Positions 52,005-62,750 of a DNA stretch of 64,000 nucleotides are shown piece after piece. The stretch comes from Chaetoceros tenuissimus. Lineage: Eukaryota > Bacillariophyta > Thalassiosirophyceae > Chaetocerotales > Chaetocerotaceae. Position 1 is the stretch's first letter. Each line of letters opens with the position of its first letter. Below the pieces are notes generated by a model. The model was given only the letters and a program-made list of their open reading frames with translations, was not told where the DNA came from and did no database searches. The translations under genes and the position numbers were made by a program. The stretch is taken from contig BLLK01000019.1 in assembly GCA_021927905.1 (NCBI GenBank), forward strand, positions 248,001 to 312,000, written 5' to 3'.

Positions 52005-53004
52005 TAAGACCCTAGTGGAATATAATTAATTATTAGGTAATAGCTAGGGACTGGATGAAGTAGGGATATGTTGTGTGCGGCAGTAGTTAGTGTTTTCAGG
52101 CTCAATGGCTTGGCTTGTGTTTACGTAAGCACATCTTGTACCTGCGCTGTACATGCGCTATGGAGGAGCTTTTTGTAATTTATATGTATACTACGACAAA
52201 TGACTCTTGTATAGCAAAGAAATAAGATGTCTAACGCAAGAATGAAGAGAATAAAGAAGAGAGTTTTTGAAAAAGAAAAGTGAATACGCTTGTAGTTTTC
52301 AAGATTGAAATTGTTTGCGAGTGGTTTGATTCAATATGAAAACTAGAATTGTTAATGTTAGATTGGATATTGAATGAACCACCATCCACAGAGAGAAATG
52401 ACGAAATTATCACAAAGCTAAATTTTTCAAAAAATGGCCTAGACTTTGGGCCTCTTTCTTGTATGAAAATTGAAATGGAGAATTGAGAATGAAGTCATGC
52501 CATGTAAATAAATTATGAATAAAGAAGAAGAAGGTGAAAGAAATGGTAGAGTCTACTAGAAGTATGTTTCAAGTTGAAATTAATTCTTCTTCATCTCATT
52601 TACAAGACTTAAGTGCGAGTAAGTCAGGATGAGGTAGGATAGTGGTCGGATAAACTGCATACTCACTAAACTAAGTAAGAAGAACGCAACACACCAACAA
52701 CGCATTCGCAACCAGTTTGCAACAGAGCAACAGACCCAGCTTTTTACACATGCGAGTGTCCTTCTCATTATTGATTTGATCTCTTTTTTGTGATATTACT
52801 TGACTCTTTCATCGGCTTCTTTGAAACATTCTAATTTCATTACTATTCAAATCATTCTCTACTGATTCAAAGCAAAGCAAAGTATTCTTTAAAAAAGACT
52901 TTCTTTTGTCTGTTGACCTTTCTTCATTTTTATAAGAAAGGAGCCAAAACAGGAAGAACACCAACAAGAAATATCAAGCAAGCAAGTAGGCTTTCAATAC
53001 AAAT
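52005..53004. other. Divergent intergenic region, cation channel / MgtE gene
   Basis: About 1 kb without a supported gene. It probably holds the 5' end of the channel gene (an unseen exon cannot be excluded) and the promoter of the transporter gene. No repeat or RNA gene recognised. Confidence 0.4.
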
Positions 53005-55833
53005 ATGAATCAAGATGCAGCTGATGTCCCGTCACATCATGCAACCTCGACACAAAGTAATGCAGACTCGACGAGTATAGCTCATCGACATGAAGAAGAA
53101 GATACTCATGGTCAAGATCATACTTTTGCTACAATTGATAATGTACAAACACAAATACAAACTACAAATCATGAAGCATCCATACAAACTTCTCTACAGT
53201 CCAATCTAGACTCGGCTAAAAATCATTCGCAACATGAACCTACACTAGACCTTGGTAACAATATGATACTTCAACCACTATCCGTCGAAGCAGTGCATCA
53301 AGATATATTTTTAAATATAGCACCTAGACGAAGAAGTACTTCCATTCACACTACACATAATTTACAACCCGATGAAGAAGATGATATAGAAGAAGAAGTG
53401 GATGCACCACCGCCAATGAGTACCACCACTCATCATTCCTTATTGGAAGAAGAAGATGTGGAACAGATTGTACCACCCGTTCCACCTCCGCAAACGGCCA
53501 GAGAACAATTGATCGAAAGGGAACGACAGGCGAGGTTAGAACGAGAACGAGCGAGACTCAAACGGCAATTGGCGTTGAGTCGAGAGAGGGAGGAGGAAGA
53601 TCAAAGGTTTAAAGATGCCGATATTGCCAGAGTGAATAGTGATGATTCTATTGCCAATACGAGTATACGTGCTTTGGAAATTAATATTGATCATGAACAT
53701 GAAGAAAATGGGCAACGGGGGAATGAAGATCAAGATGCAGAACAGGAGGATGCTGCTTTGCAACGAGCGAATGCGGCTTCACCCTTTGGATTTACCATGG
53801 AACGGTTTTTACAAGAAAATATCGAAAATACTATTGGTGACGATGTCGAGAATGGAATGGCGATAGCGCAACGAGAAACTCATAATGTTCGAGAGCATAC
53901 GGATGCAAATCATTTGGAGATTGATTCTTATAGGGTAGCAGATGAAATCGTACCGACGGATAGTGATAGTATCCGGGCACACATTATTCATGAAGATTTG
54001 GAAACTCATGAACAAAATTCGCATCTATCTTCGCCTGTTCGTATGGGGAACATTCATCATGATGATATTGAAAATGAAGGTAATGATATATATGATATTC
54101 ATAGGGATACTGGATTATCTCGTCTTGCACAACTTGCAGAAGCGACTACATTGGATATTGATGAAATTGACTATGCCAGTGTAGGAGTATATGCACCAAG
54201 ATCTGTCCGAGATGAAAGGCACCTTCCCGACTTGGCTGGAATGTCCAATGCTAGTTTTGACCATACGCAAACTACCATGAATGAGTCTGAAACGAGTGTA
54301 GGCTTGCATAGCGTACAATCGCAAATCTCTGATCATGGTAGTATGACTGTAAAAACTTCTTCTAGTGAAAAAGAGACGCACGCGGATGATGGTGCTTTGA
54401 ATCAGGTATCACCTCTATCAAATGTTGCAAAGTTGCCAATGCAGAATTTTATTGCACAGTCAAGTACAAACAGTGTTGTTACGAACCGAAGTGATGCAAG
54501 CATATTGGCGACAAGTGTTGAATCAGATCGTAAAATGCCAGCTATTGAAAAAGTTGAAGACATACCCATGCAAGTACCTTCTCTCAATAACTTTTCAAAT
54601 GATAGTGAAGAGAAATGGTCGGAAGCTATGGAATTTCATCAAAGTATCAAATCGGATGACCTACCCCCAAACGCATTTGTACATACAATTACTGCTACAT
54701 TTAGTCCAGATGGAAATACATCTGCAGATCTTTATGATATACCCAATAGAACAATACGGCCAGGAATGATCAAAATAAAATCTGATAGTAGTCGAGCCAA
54801 ACTTCATCGAAGATCACAAACAACACCTGTCTTTCCGTCCTTTGTAGATGACTTTGACTATTGCAAGTATGATAGTAATGATAACCCAGTATCTATCGAA
54901 CAGCAGCGAGGCTTCTTTCCCGATGGAACTCAAATAAATGAATCTATAGTCATCGTGAGACAAGAGTCCAAATCATATGGAGCATGCGATGATGAAGAGA
55001 AGCAATGCCTTATAAGTAGCAAAAATAATGACACAGGTCCTGAAGAAAGCAACGAAGACCGCAGATTTAATTTCGATAGTATGGTTGATTCAGTATTTAG
55101 TTCGGTGAGATCAATGAGTACAGCTGACTTTCAAGCTGAAATTAATGATTGCGACAAATATTCTTCAAGTCCAGTCATAGTTAGGGCATTTTCTGAAAGG
55201 TTTCTTCCACTTATTATTACACTTATTATCGAGATTCCTGTACTATTGATGATCACAGGAGGTAGTGACAACCTCGTACAATTGATTGGCCAACGGCGAT
55301 ACGAACTGCTAATAGCAATACTACCAATATCAACTGCCTTATCTGGGAACTGTGGTAAGCCCCACTTGTTCATTTTAACCCTTCGGAAATCATTCGTGTA
55401 ACGTACCTCGCTAACAAACCCGATTTTGATAGGACTACAAGCAAGTGCGTTATCCACTAGAGCTATTTCGCACCTACACGTTACGAAGGAAAACTATCTT
55501 ATTTGGCTTTTACAAGAGATACAAGTGTCAGCTATACTTGGTATTGGAATTGGAGGTATTATCGGTATTCTATCATATCATTTGAGCGGCCACGATGCAA
55601 TCTTTAGCCTTGTCATGTTCCTAGCAAATGCAATTGGTCTAACAACTTCTGGATTTATTGGTACATTAGGACCCTTAGTATTTAGTTTTATCTTTCACAG
55701 AGAATCAGGCAAATGGAGTAGTCTTATTGCTACTTCTTGCCAAGATATTATTGGCTGCTGTGCTATGATTGTATTTTCGTATCATGCGTTAAAATTCTTT
55801 GGTAAATACGAAGGTGTGCCATCTGAATTGTAA
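53005..55833 (+). CDS. MgtE/SLC41-type divalent cation transporter with long disordered N-terminus
   Basis: Two exons, 53005-55354 and 55433-55833, with a 78-nt GTAAGC...TAG intron that splits the MgtE hallmark SGNCG|LQASALSTRAIS, give about 916 aa. The N-terminal 730 residues are cytosolic, acidic and disordered, with a charged helical patch (ERERQARLERERARLKRQLA); they lack recognisable CBS domains. The C-terminal 190 residues form the membrane domain: FLPLIITLIIEIPVLLMITG, ELLIAILPISTALSGNCG, QVSAILGIGIGGIIGILSYH, FSLVMFLANAIGLTTSGFIG and a last TM. That is one MgtE unit of five TMs, so it should work as a dimer for Mg2+ or related ions. The conserved acidic residue used by MgtE in the pore lies in the last segments (SCQDIIGC). 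Phospho-control is likely from the Ser/Thr-rich tail. Confidence 0.86.
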
Positions 55834-56071
55834 CACTAGCTATTGAATAATAATAATATCTTTTAGTTTTGTTCTATCCAACAAGTGTAATGTTCAAGAC
55901 TGCAAGCATTTTGGTATTATTTTTATTTCGAAGCATTTTGTTTTGCTGAATTGATTAGTAAGTTTTTTAATCATGCCAATTCAATACTTTCGAAAGTTTC
56001 AGTCCAAAAGGAAATTTAATCATCGATAAGCTTTTAAAGTTTTCTTTATGAAAATCAGTTGATGGTTGTCT

Positions 56072-57649
56072 TTAAACAATCTCTGTCTTCTCTGACTTCT
56101 CTAAAACACTAGACCTCAGTCCAAGAATGGATTTCGCAAGTTCAAATCTTGATTGTGGATGCAAATGATGAAGAGCAACCGAATCTCGCATTCTTTGTCT
56201 ATGCTGAAATGCAATACTTTTACCCAAGTCATCCATGATTTTACCAGCAGTTGCATGATGATCATCTTTCCTTCCATTGAAAAAGGATCGAGGTTTTGAT
56301 GCAAACAGTCGTTTCATAGTTTCCATGGTAGTATTTCTCACTCTCGGTGTGTTGATAATGTAGTCCTCTACACTTGCTTCCATTTCAGCTATGGTATGAA
56401 TATCGGACTCAATAGCGGAGAAGTCTTTCATAATATCATTTGCAGCAAACCTTTGAAAGTGCATGTTTGGATGCTTCAATCTTGCAGTTTCTAATGTTCG
56501 ATGGACAAAGAGTTCTTCGTCATCTGTGTATCCAAGGTCAACTTTTGTTAAAGAAGGAAGCAAGATGAGATAATTGCCAAACATGAGCAAAACCGTATTT
56601 GATTATTCACGGGATATACTCACCAATCACTCCGATTGGTCTTCCCGGATAAAGCCGACTAGCTTCGTCAATTGCTAATGCAAGTGGACAGTTTTGAAAT
56701 AGTCCACCATCTGCCATGATTCTCATTTTACCATCTACCTTTGCTCGAACTCGGTCAACAAGAACAGGAGGAGATCCTGTAGCAGCCATTGCTTCGTACA
56801 TTTTCATCCCGCTGCTACTATGAGCAAGCTTTGGAACGTCTTCATCCATATGTGCGTTTGTTGGATATGCATAAGTCCTACCAATCAATGGTTCAATTTC
56901 ACGATCTTCAATTTCTTCCAAAGTCTCCTCATCTCTTTCCTTACTATCTTTAACAGCGGCAATACAGACCATGGTAGGAATACAATTTGGATTTTTCAGG
57001 GGGGCGTCAAAATATTTCTGAAGGAAATCAATCATTTGACTTTTCTTTTCAATGAGTTGATTGCAACAAAGTAAATTACCAAAATTGATTTTGGAGAAGC
57101 CATTATCACGAATATCGTCCATGACATCTCTTCCTTTAGAGATGACTTCATCTGTTGTACACCCAAGCGACCAGTAATGAGATACTAATAAAGCACTCAT
57201 ACCACCAACAGATGTTCCCGCAATCAAATCAAACTGGCCAAAGAAATCTTGATCTTTTTCTAGATAATGGTCTTGAATCGCTTCTACTGTAGCAACAGCA
57301 GCATAGCCTTTCATTCCTCCTCCCTCTTCTCAGATGATCAAAAGAGAGAATCAAACAAACACGAATACCGATAAAAGTAAGACGATGACAGTAGTAGTGG
57401 CTGAGAATGAAGAAAATTACATATATACCAGTCACTTACCTATGACAAGAATATTGATAGGATCTGCATTAGGATCTATGTCATTTGTATTTATTGTTTT
57501 TGCAAGATGAAGCTCTGCATTCTTTTCAAACGTTTCTAGAATGTTTTTGTTCTTTTATCGGCATCTAGGAAATTCTTTAGCCAAAGCTTGACGGATGCAA
57601 GGCGTTTTCTCTTTTGTTCAAAAGACTCTTTCTGCTCATAAGATAGCAT
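56072..57649 (-). CDS. Patatin-like phospholipase, three exons, one A-run frameshift
   Basis: Three exons, 57649-57440, 57328-56624 and 56541-56072 (introns 111 and 82 nt, GTAAGT and GTGAGT donors), about 461 aa. The oxyanion loop EEGGGMKGY spans the first splice junction; the nucleophile elbow is GTSVGG and the catalytic Asp is in MADGGLFQN. All three hallmarks of the iPLA2/patatin Ser-Asp dyad are present, so it should hydrolyse acyl esters of membrane lipids or triacylglycerol. Exon 1 (LSYEQKESFEQKRKRLASVK) is helical with no targeting signal. Within exon 1, near the T/A-runs 57544-57556, the frame slips by one base. The total exon length is also one base short of a multiple of three, so one A is probably missing. 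The third exon is a helical C-terminal extension. Confidence 0.85.
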
Positions 57650-58464
57650 GACACAAATACTTTATTTAATATAAATAGATCTTGTTCGTGCTGTAAGTAT
57701 TCATATAAATTGGGTTTAGTTTCTGGTCGGGAGTGCTTCTTTCTTTAATAATTTGACGATCTTGGATAGGGCAACCAACAAGAAAGATGCAACGTAGTAG
57801 CGCATAGTTGAAGGTATTAGGCAAACGGATGATTTTGCATAATTTTTGCTATGGAAAAATCGCCTTTTGCAGGTCATTTTTATATGAATATATCTTTTTT
57901 CAAGAAAATAGGTAGACCATCGACACTCCATAGTACTGGAAAAAGAACAAAATCTATTTGCAGCTGCTTGCGCTTGCAGTAAAAAGTGATAATCTTTTTG
58001 TAGACCAGTGGTTCTATCTGGCAGATGCTTACTGACACGGTGACTTCAAGCGTTAATTAGAGGTTCCGAAGATTCTCCTGATCGGCATTTATGATCCTTA
58101 ATTCCATTATCCCTGTTGAACTGGAGGTGCAAGATGAGCCACTCATTTTTGAGGATCAACGGAAAAAAGCATTCCAAGACGTAAGAATTCTTCATTCTTT
58201 TGATGGACGGAACAAAAGGAAATGATGAACAATGAAACAATAATCTTATAATTATGGAAACTACTCGATTGCAACTTCCATTGAACAATTTTTTTGTTTT
58301 TTTTTGCTCCACTTCTTGATTAGACCGCTATCGCTTGATTAGACATATATTCATGTATTCTTCACATATATTTTTCTTCTTTTTTTCTTTTTTCTAATTT
58401 CAAACAACACTTTTATATGTATTCGTTTCTATTGGAGAAAACAAGCAGTGGCATACAGCACTGT
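57650..58464. other. Intergenic region containing the flank of the inverted duplication
   Basis: Non-coding. From about 58100 on it is the reverse-complement match of the downstream flank of the gene at 29447. Confidence 0.5.
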
Positions 58465-58960
58465 CTACTTGCTGAACCAATTAAAGCCACTTCTCTTACA
58501 TAGACCACAAGTTGCAGGGCAAATGCTATCAACATTTTCACGTCCACAGTATCTATTGATTCTGATACTTTTCTTCTTCAAGTTCTTGGTGAGCCACTTG
58601 CAACCAACTTCCTTATCAAAATTGTCTAGAGAAAAGGTTGCATCAGCATCATCTACGCATGGAACTTCTTCTAGATTCGTATCCTTGGTAGGAGGAGATG
58701 TAGGAGCCAAAGTTGGTGCTGCTGTTGGTGATTTCGATGGGCTAAATGTGGGAGCAATAGTTGGAGGGGCAAGGCAACGATTTACATTTGCATGGAACTC
58801 TTTTTCCGGACCACATGTGCACGAAGGTTTCCCATTGCCATCAACAGATAGCTCGAATGTGTTCTCACAGATGCAGGTTGGCTTGGTGGAGTCTGTTTCG
58901 GAGAGGGCACATTTTCCAGCATTTCCACATGTCACACCATCGCATGGCTTGCGCTCTTGA
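58100..58960 (-). repeat. Arm 2 of the large inverted duplication (partner 30280-31050)
   Basis: Read on the minus strand, this has the same order as arm 1: EGF/PT/ShK coding end, stop, then the AAGAAAAATATATGTGAAGAA, CGAGTAGTT and GAATGCTTTTTCCGTTGAT blocks. Coding parts are more conserved than the flank (many small indels there), which fits an old duplication. Confidence 0.75.
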
Positions 58961-59460
58961 GGAGGTGGTGAAATTGAAAATGGAACTTCTGGTGGGCTGC
59001 TGTCATCAAAGGATGCTGGATTGTCTTGCACCACTACAGCACCATTCACAGTAATGGAGTATGAGGCACCGGTACCCCATCCACCTAAACCATCTGAAAT
59101 TGCAACTGAGGTATAATCACCATAACCTGGAAAACAGACCAAGAAAGAAGTAAGGGATTCAGGAAAACCATAAATTTCCAAAAAAGGGCCACCAGAAGCT
59201 GGTAAAAGAACGAATCCAGTGTAGCTTGGATCATTGCCAAATGTAGCAGAAAAAGTACCTGGAATTTCATCACTAGAACAAGTTGCCTATTCAAATAAAA
59301 GATCTATTGTTAGTTTCCATGAATCATGCAGAAGAACTCCAATGGTGCTTCTTCCACAAATATTCTTTGAAAAATATTTTGTGCCCTTATTTTTACTTAC
59401 AACAGTGGTGTCGATCATTGTCGAGAGTAGAATAAGAACAGTTTTCTTGCTAATCTTCAT
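58465..59460 (-). CDS. Secreted protein with novel beta-rich N-domain, EGF-like module, PT-rich linker, ShK-like end
   Basis: Two exons, 59460-59401 and 59286-58465 (114-nt GTAAGT...TAG intron), give about 293 aa. The first exon is just the signal peptide (KISKKTVLILLSTMIDTTV). The N-terminal domain is beta-rich (GTFSATFGNDPSYTGFVLLP, DYTSVAISDGLGGWGTGASY), containing a GGWGTGASYSI phrase, and I do not recognise it. Next is an EGF-like module (CDGVTCGNAGKC to CTCGPEK), a PT-rich linker (APTFSPSKSPTAAPT) and the ShK-like end (CKWLTKNL to CPATCGLC). From the EGF module on it is paralogous to the gene at 29447, but the N-terminal domains are unrelated, so the C-terminal cassette was swapped or copied. 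Extracellular, perhaps cell-wall-bound. Confidence 0.82.
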
Positions 59461-59664
59461 GATGATCTAAAGAGTGAACGATAAGTCAGATGCTGTGAGT
59501 AAAAATGAATAAATTACAATAAAACAGGACATATGTTGTTGTACAAATGAAGAAACTATTCCTACTCGCTTCAACTTAGATATGACTCACGCTTTCTCGA
59601 GTTTTTTGTTGAATGATTGAAATTTCCTTGTATCAAATTTATGAGAGTAGCAAGAGTGTTCGCT
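59461..59664. other. Promoter region of the secreted protein gene
   Basis: AT-rich upstream DNA of the minus-strand gene starting at 59460, followed by the fold-back repeat cluster. Confidence 0.3.
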
Positions 59665-60242
59665 GAATTCATGTCAAGGTGCTGTACTTTACTTGATGGA
59701 TTGAGGTTGAAGATTCTCCGAAACTTCTTGAATATTTCACTGGACCAGTCTTTCATTCCGGTCAGTCTAGGGAGAGGTCTTAATCATTCCGGTCGGTCCA
59801 GTGAAAAAAAAGTCATTCGTAACTATTTTTCCAAGGACTGATAAGTATTTTCCCTGGACCGACCAAAACATCAATTTTTGAAACGATTGAAAGGGAACAA
59901 AAGTTGCGTCTGGAAATGTTCTTCTTCTTTCCGGAAGGAATGCAATCATAGAGAAGGCTTCGGAGAATCTAGACCTCACACAAGGAAGTCCAGCGATCCA
60001 TAATTTTAATGCTATGCTCTTTTAATTTTAGCCTTCCTTTTGGAAACTTCACATCTTTTTAACTTTTTCACTGGACCGGAAGGAATGTGTTTCATTTTTT
60101 TCACTGGACCGGAAGGAATGTCTTTCATTTTTTTCACTGGACTTCCTCAAAGAAATGATGACTCAAGCTTTCAACGGGAATGCGGACGGAGAATCTTCAA
60201 CCTCAATCCATCAAGTAAAGTGCAGCACCTTGACAAGAATTC
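59665..60242. repeat. Fold-back repeat: two 56-bp inverted arms about 470 bp apart
   Basis: Arm 1 (59665-59720) and arm 2 (60187-60242) are reverse complements with 54 of 56 bases the same. Between them are several inverted and direct GACCGGAA/TTCCGGTC motifs, for example CACTGGACCGGAAGGAATG. No transposase is encoded. It looks like a fold-back or MITE-like non-autonomous element; related GGTCTAGATTC / GAGAATCT pieces continue to about 60700. Confidence 0.7.
60064..60150 (+). repeat. 33-bp tandem repeat, about 2.6 copies
   Basis: The unit TTTTTCACTGGACCGGAAGG followed by AATGT-TTTCATT occurs with TCACTGG starts at 60068, 60101 and 60134, exactly 33 bp apart. It sits inside the fold-back element. 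Confidence 0.85.
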
Positions 60243-60862
60243 ATTATTGCACTTTCTCTCGACCGGGGAGTAGACGATTTCATTCACAATTTCCGCATTT
60301 CTTCCGGTCTGGGGAAGATTACGTTTCATTTTCTTACAAAACATCATTAGCTACTTTTATCCTCTACTTTTTTGCAGATCTAGATTCTCCGAAGCTTATT
60401 TTTTCATCTATCTTTCCATCTTTCCATGTGACATTGACAGTTTCGACATTCCTTCTGGTCAAGGGAAACATTTGCTCCATTTTTGTTGCTGCAAGATGAC
60501 TGAAGTGGAGAATCTGAATCTTAATGTTGCAGAATCAGATGATTTTAAAGACCTCGCAGCTGTAACTAAATTTGACATTCTTTCTATTACATGGAAAGGT
60601 TTAATCATGTAGTACCCAGTTCAGGGGAAGTGCAATCATGTATTTCTTGGAAGCTGCTGCATTTTCTTGCAACTGAGAGGTCTAGATTCCCCGTATAAAG
60701 CTTTACGATGCTTTACTAATGTCAAGAAACGCTTTCTATTTTATTGTTTAACAATCAATGTCATCATTGTTTGGACTAAATTCTCGATGTTTCTTTTTAA
60801 ATTTAAAAATTTTGTTCCGTTGAAAGTTTTATGCTGAAGGAGGTTTCTTTTTAGATAGTTTG
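60243..60862. other. Repeat-derived intergenic DNA
   Basis: Continues with degraded CCGGTC- and AGATTCTCCGAAG-type motifs related to the fold-back element. No gene supported. Confidence 0.4.
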
Positions 60863-61231
60863 ATGATGAAAATATTTAAAAACAATTGGATGTATAGTAT
60901 CGCGTCGATGACCCCACCTGCATCCTATTTTGCAATGCCATTTGTAGCCGTAGCAGTCTACCTCACTTTAAGGTTTGCGTTTGTATACATCATGAAGTAT
61001 GATCTCATGCTTGAAAATGGTCTTCTTTCAGAGAGGAAGCATAAAATATCTGTCCTTGCTTCAGAGTTACTTGGATTAGCATAGTGTGGTTTACCAGTGA
61101 TCTTAGTTTGTACTCCTAAACAGCATGTCTGGTGGCATAGTGGACTCTTTTTTGCAATAATTTACACTAGACTGACAGCAGTGTTGGCTTCATTTTGCTT
61201 GGACAACAAAAGGCAGCTTAGATTCTCTTGA
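60863..61231 (+). pseudogene. Relic of a polytopic membrane protein with in-frame TAG
   Basis: From ATG 60863 a frame reads two membrane-like segments (YFAMPFVAVAVYLTLRFAF) up to TAG 61082-61084. The same frame stays open for another 48 codons and continues membrane-like (HVWWHSGLFFAIIYT, LTAVLASFCL) before TGA 61229-61231. The continuity of hydrophobic character across the stop suggests a decayed gene. Family not recognised. Confidence 0.4.
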
Positions 61232-61532
61232 GAATCGATTTTTCATTGGAATATACACAATTGTTTCAATAGTATTACAAATCATGGCATTTTGGCAATA
61301 CTTTCTTTTCGATATTTATCCTGGATATAAGGCAAGAGTACCAGGAAAAGGCTTCATCCCAGCTTAGCTCATGATGATTTGTGATTATACATGGTTTTTG
61401 TGTATCGCAATACTTCCAAAGTTTTTGCCAAATGAGGTTTTGATTCGTAGAAAGCTTGAGTTGGTAGCAACAGTTCATGACTAACTTGGATTAGACTAAT
61501 AACGTTTACTATTTGCTCATGTATTTCCAAAG
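61232..61532. other. Intergenic region
   Basis: AT-rich, between the membrane-protein relic and the end of the strictosidine-synthase-like gene. No feature seen. Confidence 0.3.
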
Positions 61533-62750
61533 TCACGTTAATTTAGTATAGACTCCAATGAAATTGTTATGAAGTGAACCTAAATACAACCGTCCTTTAT
61601 TTTCTGTAACACCATTGATAGTTCTAAGGTCCACGCCCTCTGGATCTTGCACAACTCTACTTATAACTTCTTTATCATTGTCGATTTCAAACTCAATAAA
61701 AGCAGTGTAAGGTTCAGTTGGTGGCGCTAATGACTTTGGAATCATTAGGAATAGTGTACGTAGAAAAGCCTCTAAATTGGAAGGAAGCTGAAATATTTTC
61801 TTTGTAAGAGCTGTCACACTGGATGGAATTGCAATGTAGCACTTTCCTGATTCTCTGCTACAATCGCATCCATCTGTGTGTCCTACCAAGGTATCCAATG
61901 CAACTTCTAGTTTTCCTTTGTTCTTTCCCTGTAAATGGTATTTCAAAACTCTAAACTTTGATGTCTCGGAAACATACAGTACTGATTCATCTTTACTCAA
62001 GGTAACTCCATTTGCAAAATGAATGCCATCAGCTAATACATTCACTTCTGCTGTAACAGGGTTGTAAGAAAGTATTCTCCCGCTTGGTTTATTCCTCAAA
62101 AAGTCTAATTTGTATGAATACATTACATCATAGGAAAGATCTGGATCTCTCTCACTTGGAATATCACTTGCATCACTAAAGTAAACCATACCATCAGTTG
62201 CAATTGTGGCATCGTCAACATAAAGCAATCGAGAGTAGGTCCCATCGGGTAACTTGACTTTTGATGAAACAATTTCGATAGTGGGATGAGCACTAGACAC
62301 ATCAATTCTACACAAACCTAATGTAGCATCTGCAAAGTAAAGAATGTTGCTATCAGGTACAAATTTTCCTCCTAGTGGAGCTCCAACGCTTTGCGCAATC
62401 TCCTTTACATCTACTAGTAATGTGTTTGGATCGTTTTCAGAAGGTTGGAGATTCTCTAGTTTTAGCAATTTGCCATATTTTGAGAACAAGCAATACATGG
62501 ATCCATCGTCATGGAATATAATTGTCTCTGGTCCAAATAGGAGACACTCTTTCCCCTTCTGTAATCTCTCATGTATAAGTTTCAATTTTCCTTTTTCCAA
62601 AGTAAGATTTTGAATCGTTTTATCCACTTCTGAGAAGGGTGGTCGGAAATCATTCTTGATCGCTGGGCCATATGGTAATAATTTTGGAAGGGAAAGGTTG
62701 ACGAAAATTCCAATAAAGGCAACTAAAGCACATTCCTTTAGAGAAAGCAT
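61533..62750 (-). CDS. Strictosidine-synthase-like / APMAP-type six-bladed propeller protein, membrane-anchored
   Basis: Start is taken as ATG 62750 (MLSLKECALVAFIGIFVNLSL), because upstream codons in the same frame look like leader and this ATG precedes a signal anchor. The rest is a six-bladed beta-propeller of the SMP-30/strictosidine-synthase-like family. It shows GPETIIFHDDGSMYCLFSKYG, LYFADATLGLCRIDV, YVDDATIATDGMVYFSDASD, GIHFANGVTLSKDESVLYVS, KYHLQGKNKG, TDGCDCSRESGKCYIAI and INGVTENKGRLYLGSLHNNF. These are the NGV/DG/FSD positions of the metal site. Plant and animal APMAP-type members act as arylesterases or lactonases; true alkaloid condensation is not expected in an alga. About 405 aa, single exon, length as in the family. 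Confidence 0.85.
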   Translation of the reverse strand: MLSLKECALVAFIGIFVNLSLPKLLPYGPAIKNDFRPPFSEVDKTIQNLTLEKGKLKLIHERLQKGKECLLFGPETIIFHDDGSMYCLFSKYGKLLKLENLQPSENDPNTLLVDVKEIAQSVGAPLGGKFVPDSNILYFADATLGLCRIDVSSAHPTIEIVSSKVKLPDGTYSRLLYVDDATIATDGMVYFSDASDIPSERDPDLSYDVMYSYKLDFLRNKPSGRILSYNPVTAEVNVLADGIHFANGVTLSKDESVLYVSETSKFRVLKYHLQGKNKGKLEVALDTLVGHTDGCDCSRESGKCYIAIPSSVTALTKKIFQLPSNLEAFLRTLFLMIPKSLAPPTEPYTAFIEFEIDNDKEVISRVVQDPEGVDLRTINGVTENKGRLYLGSLHNNFIGVYTKLT

